From Bathymodiolus brooksi (Eukaryota; Mollusca; Bivalvia; Mytilida; Modiolidae), in the NCBI GenBank assembly GCA_963680875.1, contig OY804579.1, positions 35,449,804-35,513,803 of the forward strand: 64,000 nucleotides of DNA. The letters are read 5' to 3'. The position numbers and the translations under genes were made by a program. The notes under the pieces are model-generated. The model had not been told where the DNA came from. It saw only the letters and a list, made by a program, of their open reading frames with translations, and made no database searches. Of this stretch, positions 33,482 through 45,070 are shown piece after piece. Each line of letters begins with the position of its first letter. Positions within the stretch are counted from its first letter, which is position 1.

Positions 33482-34574
33482 TTTATATTTGGCTAGATTA
33501 TGTATATGTGTGTATGTTGTCAAAAAAATTATATTAGGACACAATTGCAAAGTCCAATTACTTTTCAAAGATTGAATTGAAGTTTGATAAATAAAAAAAT
33601 CAAAATCAAATATTCTCATCTAAAATCAACAGTAAATCATTATTTTGGTAGTCTGTCTGTAATGCAGCATGACTATTATCCATATAGATTTCAACATTAT
33701 GTAAATGACCCTTAGTGTAATAAGGGTATATTAGCTTATGTTACCTACAAAAGTGCAAATACGTATATCAATCAGGCTTACTTGATGAATCAGACAAAAA
33801 AAAAAAAATAAAAAAAAAAACTTTATAAGATATATTAATGAAAATGTCTGCCCTCATGGCTGAAAAATGTAACTCTCTCTCTCATTTTGTAGATATTGTA
33901 TATAGCTGTTTTCTTATTATGTATTGTATTGTATCTTATTGTGTATTATGTCTATATTTAATTTGTTATCTGTATACCAATGTATCAACAAACGTTACCA
34001 GAAATAAACATATATAAGACGTAATACCTAGTGTTTATTGAATGCTAGAATCAGTACACTTTGACCTATCAATCATTTTATCTGGCCAGACCTAAAATAA
34101 TTACACTTTTTGCAATGTCAGCCAAAAAAAATGAAGGGATTTGCGTGCATTCCATGTAGAATTAATGTAATATAAATCTAGATGATATTTGCTGTCAGAA
34201 GAAGAAAACATTTTGGCTTGAAATATTACACATTTAATTGATGTCTAATTATACAGAGTATATAAATATACAGGTGCCTTAATAACTCTCATTATCACAG
34301 TATTAACATACTAGTTTAAGAGAGCTTGGCAATACGATATACTCCCATTACTGTATAATTAATTGAAGAGTTCAATGGACGGAAATTCGAATAATTAAAC
34401 ACATCGTAGGATACGAAGGCAAAATATAATACTATATCAAATCCTCTTTACTCAATCATTGATACGTCATAACCAGATGTACGTACTCAGTAAGATAACG
34501 TCTGTCACGTTAATGGTGCTAGTGGTTATAGATTGTAAGGTCTGAAACCTTAATTGATCAAAACATCTTAAACG
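33482..34574. other. AT-rich sequence, no supported feature
   Basis: Contains an A-rich tract at about 33,798-33,822 and a weak TATTGTATTGTATCTTATTG run near 33,922. No gene seen. Confidence 0.5.
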
Positions 34575-34728
34575 GTTAATTCGTAGTCGATTTTGTCTAT
34601 CTTGTTTCAACACTTTAGTTTACTGGCTCCTAAAACTTTAAATTATTTGGCTTTCATGTCCTTGGAATCTGAACGTAGCTGATTTATTCCAGAAACGCGT
34701 CCTGTGTATTAAATTAAATATCTACGGG
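34575..34728 (+). mobile_element. Hammerhead-associated family copy, core deleted
   Basis: Landmarks TTCGTAGTCGATTTTGTC, TTTACTGGCTCCTAAAAC, AATTATTTGGCTTTC, then CTGATTTATTCCAGAAACGC and TTAAATATCTACGGGG. The CTGATGA box and one side of stem II are collapsed by a small deletion, so this copy cannot form a hammerhead. It ends in a T run. Confidence 0.78.
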
Positions 34729-35404
34729 GTTTTTTTTCGCTTACAAACCACCCTTCAATGTGATAATGGATTTAAGTTGTATTGGATAAAAATAAGCATG
34801 ATCGTTAAATCCGAAAAATAGTATGCTTAAATGTAGTTTTACTAAAATTAGATTTAATGTAGTCGCGTTTACATTTACTTTTATACATGGAACTTAAATA
34901 ACTCTTTCAACGAAATAAACAGAATTATAAACATTTGTGCCGGTTTACTAGTTAAATTCTGCACAGTGTCAAGGTCGAACTATTTTTTTTTATAGTTTTA
35001 CAATTACACTGTGATTATGTTGTGATGTTTGTCATAAGCCTCTATCATGATATCATCTTACAACATTAACAATGGACAGTGTTCACAAAGTGTTCTAAAC
35101 ATCAGCTTGTCTGATTCACGTTTATTTTATAATCGAGAAATCGCGCAAGATGCTTTTTGGATGACTTTTCGGTATTATCTATGATGTGAATTGCACCGTT
35201 TTTTCATGTTGCGAATCGTAATTGCTCTTCCCACAATTTCAACAGACGTCATTGTCAAAAAATGAAGTGAAGATATTTGACCGTATGGGAATTGCATGAA
35301 GGACACGTTTAGATCGACAATTATTAAATATACACTTCATACCACTACATGCTGTAATTCATTCGTTATACTTTGGTATATTATGTATAATATACGAGAC
35401 AAAT
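34729..35404. other. AT-rich sequence, no supported feature
   Basis: Nothing recognised. Confidence 0.5.
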
Positions 35405-35540
35405 GTCAAGATACGAAAGTGTATTAATCAGAAGGCGTAAGTTGAAGAAGGACAGAAAATGCATTAGCCAAAGCAAGGGACAAGAAAGACAAAACTAAAG
35501 ATTGAGCAACGCGAAGCACGCAAACAAACCCGGGACAATA
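35405..35540 (-). repeat. Mussel-type dispersed repeat fragment
   Basis: ATCAGAAGGCGTAAGTTGAA, GAAAGACAAAACTAAAGATT and GAGCAACGCGAAGC match, in the same orientation, the fragments at 14,700, 47,150 and 48,225. Confidence 0.55.
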
Positions 35541-36089
35541 GACTCGCGTGTTTGCTTGAGACAGTTAACATTACATTCATATTTGAACTGGTGTCCTCGT
35601 GTTTTTGCTGACTCGCTAGTTAAATTATGACTATTTGCTTACATGTATAGACACACTTTTACATCATAAAATAGCAATGCCATCAACATCAAAGGTTAAG
35701 TATGAGTATATTATCGCTATTTTTGTTTATTTATTTGTTATTTTGTAACACATCAAAACACTGTAATTGAGGTAAATATATATTTAAACCCTACACATGT
35801 ACATATTCTTCATCCATCAATAGTTTATTATGATTGTTTTCAAAAAAGAATTTAAGTATTATAAACTAAATAGTATACTAATGGTGAATAAATCACCTCA
35901 CTTGTTTCTACTGAAAATAATTAGTCAAATTATATTTGTTTTCCTTTCATAATTGAAAACCGATAAAATAAATACAACACATGCGTTACAGCCAATTATG
36001 ATGTACGATCGAAGTTTTCTATTAAAATAGCATTCACATGTATTATGTGTTGATGTGAGAGTAGTTAAATGGAATGTTCAGGGTTATTT
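35541..36089. other. AT-rich sequence, no supported feature
   Basis: Nothing recognised. Confidence 0.5.
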
Positions 36090-36250
36090 ACATCACAAGA
36101 GTAACACTAGTGGTGCAGGAACTACCTACCTTTCAGAAACACATGGGTTTATCCCCGGATGTTAGTGGGGTTCGCGTTGCTCAACCTTTAGATTTCTGTG
36201 TGATGTGTTGTGGGTCGTTGTTTGTCCTTATTCATTTTGTGTCCGAGTGT
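36090..36250 (+). repeat. Mussel-type dispersed repeat fragment
   Basis: AGTAACACTAGTGGTGCAGG, AGTGGGGTTCGCGTTGCTCA and GTGGGTCGTTGTTTGTCC are the forward counterpart of the fragments at 35,405 and 47,150. A 68-codon open frame here is the repeat itself. Confidence 0.55.
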
Positions 36251-36794
36251 AACGACTTATATATAAATATAGACATTTGATGTAATGAGCTATCACTGTA
36301 AAACTCTAGCCAGACGTGCTGGTCTTGTGCAAAAAAAAACGACAACATTTCTTCAGAATGTAATTTGTTCCCGCCATATTATTGCTAGCAAATTGGTTGC
36401 TTGGTGTTAAACAACAATAACCCACTCAGTAACGGAGGTTGATTTTGCTAACTGAATCTCCATAATGTATGCATTAATTGATATTTTGGAAGATAAATCC
36501 AATTATCGTTACTTTATACATTTTTCCATTGAGATCACACAGTAATATTGGCAGTATCAACGAACTCATTGACTCTGATACTGTGGTGATAAAAGAATGG
36601 CGCGACGCTACACCCGATGTTCTGTACCGAACTACTTTTTCATGACGTCATTGTATTGGAAAAATTGTAAATTTGATTATTTGTTTAAAATTTGTTTTGA
36701 ATGAAATAATAGGTAAACTCATTACATAGATAGTGTGTCAGGTCTCGCCTGTCGTGTGAACTAACTACAACAATACTCGTAGCTATCGTGACCC
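36251..36794. other. AT-rich sequence, no supported feature
   Basis: Nothing recognised. Confidence 0.5.
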
Positions 36795-36960
36795 GTTGTG
36801 ATATTGAGCAAGAAACCCAAAGGGTCTAAACAGAAGAGCTAAAATCTGATACGGTCACCTATATCTGAGGAAGGAGTACCCTGATTTTACATGATTTAGG
36901 ATCACTAATAATCGAAGTTGTTCCTATATAGGGAAACGATAAATCTACATTGATGGATTA
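36795..36960 (-). mobile_element. Hammerhead-associated family, internal fragment
   Basis: TTGAGCAAGAAACCCAAAGG, GTCTAAACAGAAGAGC, CTGAGGAAGGAGTACCCTGA and GGGAAACGATAAATC follow the family order. The ribozyme end is absent. Confidence 0.7.
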
Positions 36961-37432
36961 AAGGATTACTACAGATATACAGATTACCCAGGATAAACAG
37001 ATGTCAGGAGAACTTGGTAATTACCTATTTTGTGTGTGATCCAATTCTTGTGACTTTATTTTATCTTGTCGATTCCTTAATACTGTTTTACTGTTATATA
37101 GTATTTAATCTTTTTTTTTATCTATTGGGGAAGTCCGTGCAATTTCGATCAACGTGATAAGTCAACCACTTTAGAAAATTGGACTGAAAATACAAAATTA
37201 AAGCATACATATTTGTTTATAATGTTGTTTTTTTATTAAAAATATCTCTACATCAAAAACCTTATTGGTTAAAAAGGTACATATTGATTAATAATGAATA
37301 TATGTTTATTTCTTGTTACAGGAAAACATTACATATATTTATTTTCCCGATATGTTTGCTTGTAAATTCGAATGAGTTTGTAATTTTTCACTGTTTTGAC
37401 AAATAAAACATTGTATTTCACTATTTGTATTC
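36961..37432. other. AT-rich sequence, no supported feature
   Basis: Nothing recognised. Confidence 0.5.
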
Positions 37433-38075
37433 GGCTCGGGAAATTTTTCGTCTCTCGACTGGTATTTTTCGCAAATACCCCTCCCAAACATGATATATGT
37501 TTAATTACACCGAATATTATTTAGAACACAGACTAAATAAATAATACCTTTTGTTTGTCGTTTTCAGGACCTAACATGATGTATCTGTTTAATTCTACCG
37601 AATGATAAAACGCACAACTGATAACGTTTTACAAATTTTATATAAGAATGTTGGATTCTCATTGGTTAATAGCCGTGATATTTTTTTACAAATTCAGGCC
37701 TTATGTAGGTGTATTTGCATAAGATTTAACTTTTTTTCATGGTATTTGCAAAATCGTTTTTTACCCTTCACCGAGACGCCTGTAACAAAATTTGTAAAAC
37801 GTTATCAGTTTTGCGTTTTATGTAGCATCATTCGGTAAAATTAAACAGATACATCATGTTAGGTCCTGAAAACGACAAACAAAAGGTATTATTTATCTAG
37901 CCAGTGTTCTAAATAATATTCGGTGTAATTAAACAGATATATCATGCTTGGGAGGGATATTTGCGAAAAATACCAGTCTTGAGACTAAATTTCCCGAGCC
38001 ATTCGGCTCGGGAAATGTTTCGTCTCTCGACTGGTATTTTTCGCAAATACCCCTCCCAAACTTGATATATCTGTA
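37433..38075. mobile_element. Foldback element with a third, extra terminus
   Basis: Arms at 37,433-37,639 and 37,787-38,000 are reverse complements. Landmarks are GGCTCGGGAAATTTTTCGTC, TCGACTGGTATTTTTCGC, CCTAACATGATGTATCTG and ACTGATAACGTTTTACAAAT. A 147-bp non-coding spacer lies between them. Immediately to the right, 38,003-38,075 repeats the left terminus in direct orientation (TCGGCTCGGGAAATGTTTCG ... CTCCCAAACTTGATATATCT). It is therefore a terminus-inverted terminus-terminus arrangement. No transposase is present; frames at 37,602-37,838 and 37,948-38,193 are incidental. Confidence 0.87.
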
Positions 38076-38224
38076 TATAATAATGTTTGTCAGTTCTGTT
38101 TTAAATGCTTATATCGTTAACCTATTTCATGTCGTGTTCATTTCAACGTATGTAATGTTAATCATTTTTCCTGACTCAAACATTTGCGGTTGAATTTTAT
38201 AGTAAACTTTCACTTATATTTATA

Positions 38225-38385
38225 TAATATGTAAATAAACGTTAGAGAATACCGAAGTGGTAATAAAAAAAAAGGACAATCCAGAGAAACTGGCAACATA
38301 GACGAAGAAAAACAAAACAAAAAACACAACACAATATATGTTGAACCCTACTATACGCAAACAAACACAAATAACGTAAAATTGC
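38225..38385 (-). repeat. Mussel-type dispersed repeat fragment (second type)
   Basis: TAAACGTTAGAGAATACCGA, GGACAATCCAGAGAAACTGG and ATACGCAAACAAACACAAAT recur at 45,071-45,345 and reversed at 48,905-49,095 and 49,430-49,605. The copies overlap the first type in some places, so both may be parts of one longer element. Confidence 0.6.
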
Positions 38386-39773
38386 GTAATCATCATGATT
38401 ATCATGTACCATAGTGTTAACATAATCCAATGAAATGTTTTAATTTTTAAAGTTCTACAATATTAAAAAATATTCAGAGTATTTATTATTATTATCATTT
38501 TGGAAAACAGTTATTTAAAGAACAACGAAAATGTTTTCATCCCACATTTCTATCAGAGTAGTGAATCCACGTGTCTATCAGATTACTTTAACCGTAAACA
38601 TAAAAGGCATTGTCTGAAGTCAAACAGAATATTGTTCAATTTTTAATTAAGAGGTTTAAAACATAGAGTTATAGTTCTTTCTCTGTATTTGCCAATAATC
38701 TAGTTATAACTTCTACAATTGATGTAGCACTGGTAGTTATAGTTTAATAGATTTACGCCGATGTTGTATTGAACCACAGCTATAATATAAGTATAGCTAT
38801 ATTATAAAACAAAGAATAATATCTAGGAAAACCGTCAATATTTTGTTAATGATATATACCATTGTTTGTTTTTTGTTTTTGTAAAGTACCCACTTACCAG
38901 GTAAAGGAAAATACATTTTGTACAATACTAATACCAGTCAAGTAATATATGCTATATCAACATCTAATTGGCAACACATTGATGAAGAATACCAAACTGG
39001 ATACAAAAAAACAAATTAGAATTGATACGAATCATGTAATTATACAAAAGATTTAAATACTGTTTTCGTGTATATATAGCAATTGGTTTTGCATTATTCC
39101 GTATTTTAGTCCATAGATACATGTCTGTTACATTATAAGGGATTTCGGAATGCGTAGTTCTGATAAAGTCTGATGTGTAAAACGATTGATAAGTAAAAAT
39201 GTTATTCGTATGTAGACGTTTGTGATAGACTATTGTGTTTTTGATTTGTGTGGGTTCTCTTCGGTGGTATTTTGTATTTGTCACAACAAATGTCAACCTT
39301 AAGAGACCAGAGGCTATCTAGCAACGTGCACTATTATAGCGCACTATTCCTTTGGTCTTTCATGTTTTCCCATCACAAATTTCATAAAATTTTAAAACTT
39401 ATATTGTTCGTTATATATAAATGAATATTTAATATATAAGTTAAATGTAGATAGTTAAATTAGTGTGATATTGTGTAACATTTACAAATAAACTAAATCT
39501 TAATTTGTAAGACGACATTTCATTTTAATCTTATAAACAGAAACCATAAACCAATACTGATCTTAATGTTTTCTATATTATTTCATTCTTTGTATGTTTT
39601 CAAATCCTAAAAACCATACTACTTTGATCAAATTACTTTCAGTAAAAGTACACGTGAATGTTATATTTAGAGTGTACTTTTGTCTGGTGAAGATATTTCG
39701 GATGGCATTGTCTGATTAAGTATATCAGCATACATTACCACACAACACTTTAGCATACAAAGTCCTTTTCGTG
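38386..39773. other. AT-rich sequence, no supported gene
   Basis: A minus-strand frame of 110 codons (38,964-39,296) has no recognisable domain and normal background composition. I do not support it as a gene. Confidence 0.45.
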
Positions 39774-40032
39774 GAAGGGTCCGTCGTAGTTGTGATCGTA
39801 TGGTAGTTGGATTTACAACTACTTATGCAATCAGTGCCTAACGTCGTGAGTTCGAACCCCGCTCATCGGGAGGTGTACTCGATAAAACATTATGCGATAA
39901 AGTTTGTCAGTGGCTTACGGCAGGTCGGTGGTATTCTCCGGGTATTCCGGTTACCTCCAACAATAAAACTGACCGCTACGATATAACTGAAATATTGTTG
40001 AAAGTGGCGTTAAACAGCACGATCCTTAACCA
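39774..40032 (+). mobile_element. tRNA-derived SINE, subfamily II, complete-looking
   Basis: Both promoter boxes are well kept: A-box-like TATGGTAGTTGG and B-box GAGTTCGAACCCC. The body follows (AGGTGTACTCGATAAAAC, TTACGGCAGGTCGGTGG, AACTGACCGCTACGATATAA) and the end GTGGCGTTAAACAGCACG. Confidence 0.9.
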
Positions 40033-40599
40033 GTTCTCGTTCTACCAGTACATAAAAGTGTATTTGGCAGCATACATAAGTCATTTCACAGATCACATAG
40101 TATCTGGATATTAAGATGTATAAATTGGTTATTTGAAATGGACGGATGAAACCGTTGATATTGAAAAGCCTCTGACCATAAAGATGGATCACGTGACATG
40201 TACATAGCCCATGATCATATATATGAGTTATGTAGCATTGCATGTAGCCTCTGGTTATGACTACGGGTCACAAACACTGTACGCAGCATCTGTTCTTATA
40301 GATGGTCCACATAACACTGTCTATAGCTTCTAGTTACAACAATGAGTCATAGAAAACTAGTCATATAGATGGAGCATTTTACATGGGACTTTTACATGGA
40401 CTATGGACACATAGGTGGAAATGAATAATTTCAGAAATTATTGTAAGCATGCTCGGGATTAAAGCAATTTGACTATAATTGCTTCCAATAGGGACCTGCT
40501 CTTTTTCTACCCTCGGATATTCAAGTACACACCGCAGATTTAACAGAAAATATCAGTTAGATCCCACACCTCCTAAGGTTGACCCCTGTAATACTACAA
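40033..40599. other. AT-rich sequence, no supported gene
   Basis: Loosely repetitive around 40,195-40,400 (CATGTACATAGCCCATGA; TGTAGCCTCTGGTTATGAC; CTGTCTATAGCTTCTAGTTA), perhaps a very old tandem. No gene seen. Confidence 0.4.
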
Positions 40600-40705
40600 T
40601 ACATACGGAGATGTCTTATTAGGTGCACAAAATATGTTTTTTGGAATAACCTCCATCAGGTAGGCTCAATGTCAAAATATTGAAAAGCCAAATAATTGAT
40701 ATGTT
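40600..40705 (-). mobile_element. Hammerhead-associated family, terminal fragment
   Basis: GGAGATGTCTTATTAGGTGC, then a decayed reversed core (reversed: CTGATGG, AGGTTATTCC, AAAAAAC), then AAAGCCAAATAATTGATA. The boxes are mutated, so the ribozyme is dead. Confidence 0.65.
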
Positions 40706-41969
40706 GGTTGGTTTCTTTTCCTCCAAAATTACATTTTGCTTTAAAATTATTTTGATCGAAAAGCGTAGGAAAATATAAATAGAGGATTGAGTATCTGATG
40801 TACTAAAGTAAGCTTGATATTTATTATTATGTTATTGAGAATGTGTATCTACATTGTTAGTTTCCATTTTCAAATGTTTTATACTTTTTTTTTCATTTTC
40901 CGTAAAAGTACAATATAATTTAGAATAAAGCAATGAATCTTCTACATCGTTTTTTTACTACTGGTAACGTATTGATATAGACGGCAAAAATATAAACATC
41001 AAATATATTAATGTACTATTATCTCATATATCCAGATGTCCACAAACATTAATTCCTGTCAATGCTGGTGGAAAATTATGGGTATAAAATAACATTATCT
41101 TAATTCATTGATTGTCAGTGTTCCACTTTAGTTCTATGTCATCTCTTTTATCTTTTAAATTATCATTTGATTGCATTATTTTATGATTATTATATTTCCA
41201 GGAAGACATAACGTGAGATAAATGAAAGTATGAATACTATTATTAATTGATTTATCCTATTTATTGTGTAGTTTCACTATCATTTTTTCTAATGAGAAAA
41301 TGGCCACGAAGAAAAGCTTCCTAGTCATATATGCATAAAATGACAATTATAATTTTTTTTCAATTAATTCAGGAATTTCTATAATTAAAGAAAATGTAAT
41401 AATCTATCAAGATAGCCTTACAAGTTGACGATACACTTCCTTTAATTCATAAAACTTGTCTTGATAACACAAATATGTTGCATTAGAACTTATAGGAATG
41501 CATAGTTTTGACTCTCCGTGTGCTGTTTGTGGATTTGGGAACGAGTGCTACCTGTCCAGGTAATTACGTAAATCCTTTTTCCGGTTTTAATGTTTTTTCT
41601 TATTTTTTTTTATTTTATTTCGTTGTTTTATGTGCGTTCGCGCCAAGTTGAGATTGGATTTAATTATGAACACAATACATTATAATATGTATTACTCTAA
41701 AATTCTACCGACTTCCTTAAAAAAAAAATTAAAAGCGACTCACTCTAAAAATTTGATATAAATATTTTCATTTACATGAAGACAACTAGATTCAGTTTTT
41801 ATCCTGCTATTTGTTCTAAGAAGATGGATTTTCTTTTGCAAGTTTAAAGGCAAATAATCCTTAACGTCTCTTATGGTTTCAGATGATAACGTTTCCTTTC
41901 AAATAAAGTATTATTAACTTCTGTTATTTGTGCAAGGTAGATATAACAGGGGGATGTGAGTAGATCTAG
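40706..41969. other. AT-rich sequence, no supported feature
   Basis: Nothing recognised on either strand. Confidence 0.5.
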
Positions 41970-42300
41970 TATAAATGTAGATATGAAATTTAGTGCGCAG
42001 GACGCGTTTCTGGAATAACTTGCATCAGGTACGCTCCAAGTCAAAATAATTGAAAAACAAATAAGCTTAAAAAATCTTTGAGTGCAAAGAAAACCAAAGA
42101 GTCGAAACAGTGTAGCCATAATCGGTTATGGTCATATATACACAAGAGGGGATCTCTTTATCTTAGTTTTAATAATAATTACATGGTTTTAGGAACTGTA
42201 ACTTTCGATAGATACACATATATATCTAATAAACAATATAAGTCCCGAAGCACTGACTACTGAGCGAATGATACCCTAGAGGACTAATATGTGTTCATTT
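41970..42300 (-). mobile_element. Hammerhead-associated family, near-complete copy (left of an inverted pair)
   Basis: AAATGTAGATATGAAATTTA, reversed core, ACCAAAGAGTCGAAACAG, TTAGTTTTAATAATAATTAC, GTTTTAGGAACTGTAAC, then the inner segment AGCACTGACTACTGAGCG and GATACCCTAGAGG. With the plus-strand copy at 42,400-42,613 it forms an inverted pair whose hammerhead ends face outward. Confidence 0.82.
41992..42036 (-). ncRNA. Hammerhead-ribozyme-like motif
   Basis: The minus strand reads GCGTAC, CTGATGC, AAGTTATTCCA, GAAAC, GC, GTC, CTGCGC. Stem I pairs at five of six positions. The last A of CTGATGA is C here, a position normally essential, so this copy should be inactive. Confidence 0.45.
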
Positions 42301-42399
42301 AAATTATATTAGCGGGCCGAATGTATGATGAATTTACTGCAAACGAAGCAAAAGTTAAATTGTAAATATCTGGTCTAATTAATTCACTATAAAAGTTTA

Positions 42400-42613
42400 T
42401 TATTGAAATTTAATGTTTCTAAATAACGTTTTTTATTAAAATTAATGTTTTTTTTTTCCTTCAGGCATAGGTGATCTTAGTCGATTCTGACTCTTCTGCT
42501 TAGACCCTTTGGTTTTCTAGCTCCTAAAGATTATAAAATACTTTTGACTTTGAGTGTATCTGATGATTGTTATTCCAGAAACGCGTCGTGTGTACTAAAT
42601 TATATATCTACTT
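42400..42613 (+). mobile_element. Hammerhead-associated family copy (right of an inverted pair)
   Basis: AATTTAATGTTTCTAAATAA, CATAGGTGATCTTAGTCG, CCTTTGGTTTTCTAGCTCC, TTGACTTTGAGTGTAT, core, then AAATTATATATCTAC and a T run. Confidence 0.82.
42552..42594 (+). ncRNA. Hammerhead-ribozyme-like motif, both boxes intact
   Basis: GTGTAT, CTGATGA, TTGTTATTCCA, GAAAC, GC, GTC, GTGTGT. The catalytic boxes and GTC are intact. Stem I is mostly G-U wobbles here and stem II is poor, so autonomous cleavage is doubtful. Confidence 0.48.
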
Positions 42614-42664
42614 TTTGTTATTACTAGTTACATGAATCTATTGACCATGTCATATTTCTGATAG

Positions 42665-42873
42665 GGTTATGGTTATGGTGTTTAACGCCACTTTCAACAA
42701 TATTTCGGTTATATCGTGGCGTTCAGTTTTATTGGTGGAGGACACCGAAGTACCAAAAGAAAAGCACCGACCTGCCACAAGTCACTGACAAACTTTATCA
42801 CATAATGTTGTATGGAGTACACCTCGCCTGAGTTGAATTCGAACTCACAACATTAGTATATTTGTGATACATT
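42665..42873 (-). mobile_element. tRNA-derived SINE, subfamily II, head truncated
   Basis: Body GTTTAACGCCACTTTCAAC, GGTGGAGGACACCGAAGTAC, GTACACCTCGCCTGAG, and a reversed B-box (AATTCGAACTCACAAC). The A-box end is missing. Confidence 0.83.
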
Positions 42874-43379
42874 TTCTATATTCTTAACGGATAAACTGCT
42901 AAACATAGTTTTATTGTGCATTATAGCAGGAATACATCATTTTATAATTCTATCATAAATATTCCTATTATTTTATACTACTAGTATTCATTTATTTTAT
43001 TGTATCTGGACGTTTTCCTGTATTTTATTATTGCTGTAGAATGTACAGTATAAATATGAGTTATACCATTTTACAACATTATGTACAATAACTATTTACT
43101 TTTTATTATAACATATATCCTGAAATGAATCCGTCAAGTTTATAGAATTAATTTTGTTATTTATCGCGTTATATTTGGACGTTTAACATTTACCGATGTT
43201 GTTTGTGACGTGTACCTAGCTACAAGCTGATTGTCTGTATTCATCATATATAGTGTTACCGTCAATCTTAGAGAAATAAATCCTATCAAAGTAACATCTC
43301 TCTACAGTGTTTCATATTATCTTATATTTAATAGATTTTTAGGATGATTATAAACATACGCCATTAATGGTAGACGATA
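42874..43379. other. AT-rich sequence, no supported feature
   Basis: Nothing recognised. Confidence 0.5.
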
Positions 43380-44995
43380 TATAAGTTTATTAAATGACTA
43401 TGAATTTTCTTAATTCTGATTGGTTTAGAAGGTTCATTCTTCCTCTAACAGAACTACATGTCCACCGCGCAATTTTGCGCGTGAGGTTAATAAATCTCAT
43501 GTCGCAGTTAGTACGTACCCAAATGTAGTAACAGGGGAAAACCAGTAGACTGATTAATATCGATAATTTTGATTGGCCGACATTTTGAACCTCAACCAAT
43601 CACAGGCGGTCTTGCTAACGAACTTCGGTAAACAAAAATGAACGAAGCAGCTTCGTCAGTAGAACCAGAAGTTAAGACACGTTTTGCTACAGTTGATGAT
43701 GAAACTGTGATATTTTATTTGTTAAAATTTTGAAATTGTATACGTTTTTTCTTAATCAATTTTATTGTTTTGAAACATTAGAAATGTCAAGCTTTAAAAA
43801 CTGGTGTTTGTTGGTTTGAAGCAGCTACATGTAGAAAAGAATAAATGGAAATGTCTAAGAAACAGCAACAATTCACATTTTTACTAAAGTTCATAAAGTT
43901 ACAGTAGATTACAGGACCACTCATTCAATAGAAAACCAGAACAATTACAATGTACTTGATGTAGGTCAGGTAGACATGGTATTTATCAACTGAGTTACCA
44001 AAGAATATGGAAAATGTCTAGAAAACAGATAAAACACAATTTTCACCCCAAAATTACACTTAGAATGTATCATTTAATAAAACAATTGATGACTTTTCAT
44101 TTCGGTGGAAACTGATTTATCAACCCCTTGGAAGTGATGTTCACCTCAGCCGTTGGCTGAGGTGAACATCACTTCCTCGGTGTTGATAAATCACAGTGTC
44201 CACCTTATGAAAAGTCATTTAATTGTATAATGGCAGACGACATTATACAATTAATGACTTTTCATAAGGTGGACACTGAACATCACTTCCAAAGGGTTGA
44301 TAAATCAGTGTCCACCGAAATGAAAAGTCATCAATTGTTTTATTAAATGACACATTCTAAGTGTAATTTTGGAGTGAAAATTGTGAATTGTTGCTGTTTC
44401 TTAGACATTTCCATTTATTCTTTTCTATATGTAGCTGCTTCAAACCAACAAACACCAGTTTTTAAAGCTTGCCATTTCTAATGTTTCAAAACAATAAAAT
44501 TGATTAAGAAAAAACGAATACAATTTCAAAATTTTAACAAATAAAATATCACAGTTTCAGTAACATTTTTAAACAATTTTTAAAGAACATAGGTAAGTAT
44601 AATCAATTTATGTTGTAGTATATGGTAATGTTAGAGCAATTATTTTAGTTTTCCCCTGTTACTATATTTGGGTACGTATTAACTTCTGGTTCTACTGACG
44701 AAGCTGCTTCGTTCATTTTTGTTTACTAACAGTCGTCTGCTGATTACCGAAGTCCGTTCGCAAGACCGCCTCTGATTGGTTGAAGTTCGAAATGTCGGCC
44801 AATCAAATTTATCGATATTAATCAGTCTACTGGTTTTCCCCTGTTACTATATTTGGGTACGTACTAACTGCGACATGAGATTTATTAACCTCACGCGCAA
44901 AATTGCGCGGTGGACATGTAGTTCTGTTAGAGGAAGCAATGAACCTTCTAAACCAATCAGAATTAAGAAAATTCATAGTCATCTAATAAATATAT
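43380..44995. mobile_element. Giant 1.6-kb foldback element with nested hairpins
   Basis: The outer arms (43,380-43,675 and 44,679-44,995) are reverse complements: ATGACTATGAATTTTCTTAA, CCACCGCGCAATTTTGCGCG, TAGTACGTACCCAAATG, TAGAACCAGAAGTTAA. The inner arms continue (GAAACTGTGATATTTTATTT at 43,701 against 44,560; AGAAACAGCAACAATTCACA at 43,858 against 44,401; ACACAATTTTCACCCCAAAA near 44,029 against about 44,378). At the centre sit two separate hairpins, 44,113-44,193 and 44,195-44,277. The left half has about 100-140 bp lacking a partner near 43,884-44,022. Frames of 69 and 83 codons in the two arms are mirror images of one another and not supported as genes. Confidence 0.9.
44113..44277. 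repeat. Double hairpin at the centre of the foldback
   Basis: Hairpin 1 (44,113-44,193): TGATTTATCAAC ... GTTGATAAATCA, enclosing GAAGTGATGTTCACCTCAGC and its complement with a minimal loop. Hairpin 2 (44,195-44,277): AGTGTCCACCTTATGAAAAG and its complement around GCAGACGA. GGTGGACACT and GTTGATAAATCA recur at the flanks, so the hairpins look like copies of the neighbouring arm sequence folded back. Confidence 0.88.
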
Positions 44996-45070
44996 ATAAA
45001 GATGACAAAAACAAATTATCATTTTAAAGGTCATTCGTCAACAAATAATAAAAAATAGGAATCCTGAACC

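Noticed and set aside
43390..45027. Two related genes (69 and 83 codons) in opposite orientation
   Set aside because: They are mirror-image readings of the two arms of one foldback element and end at unrelated positions.
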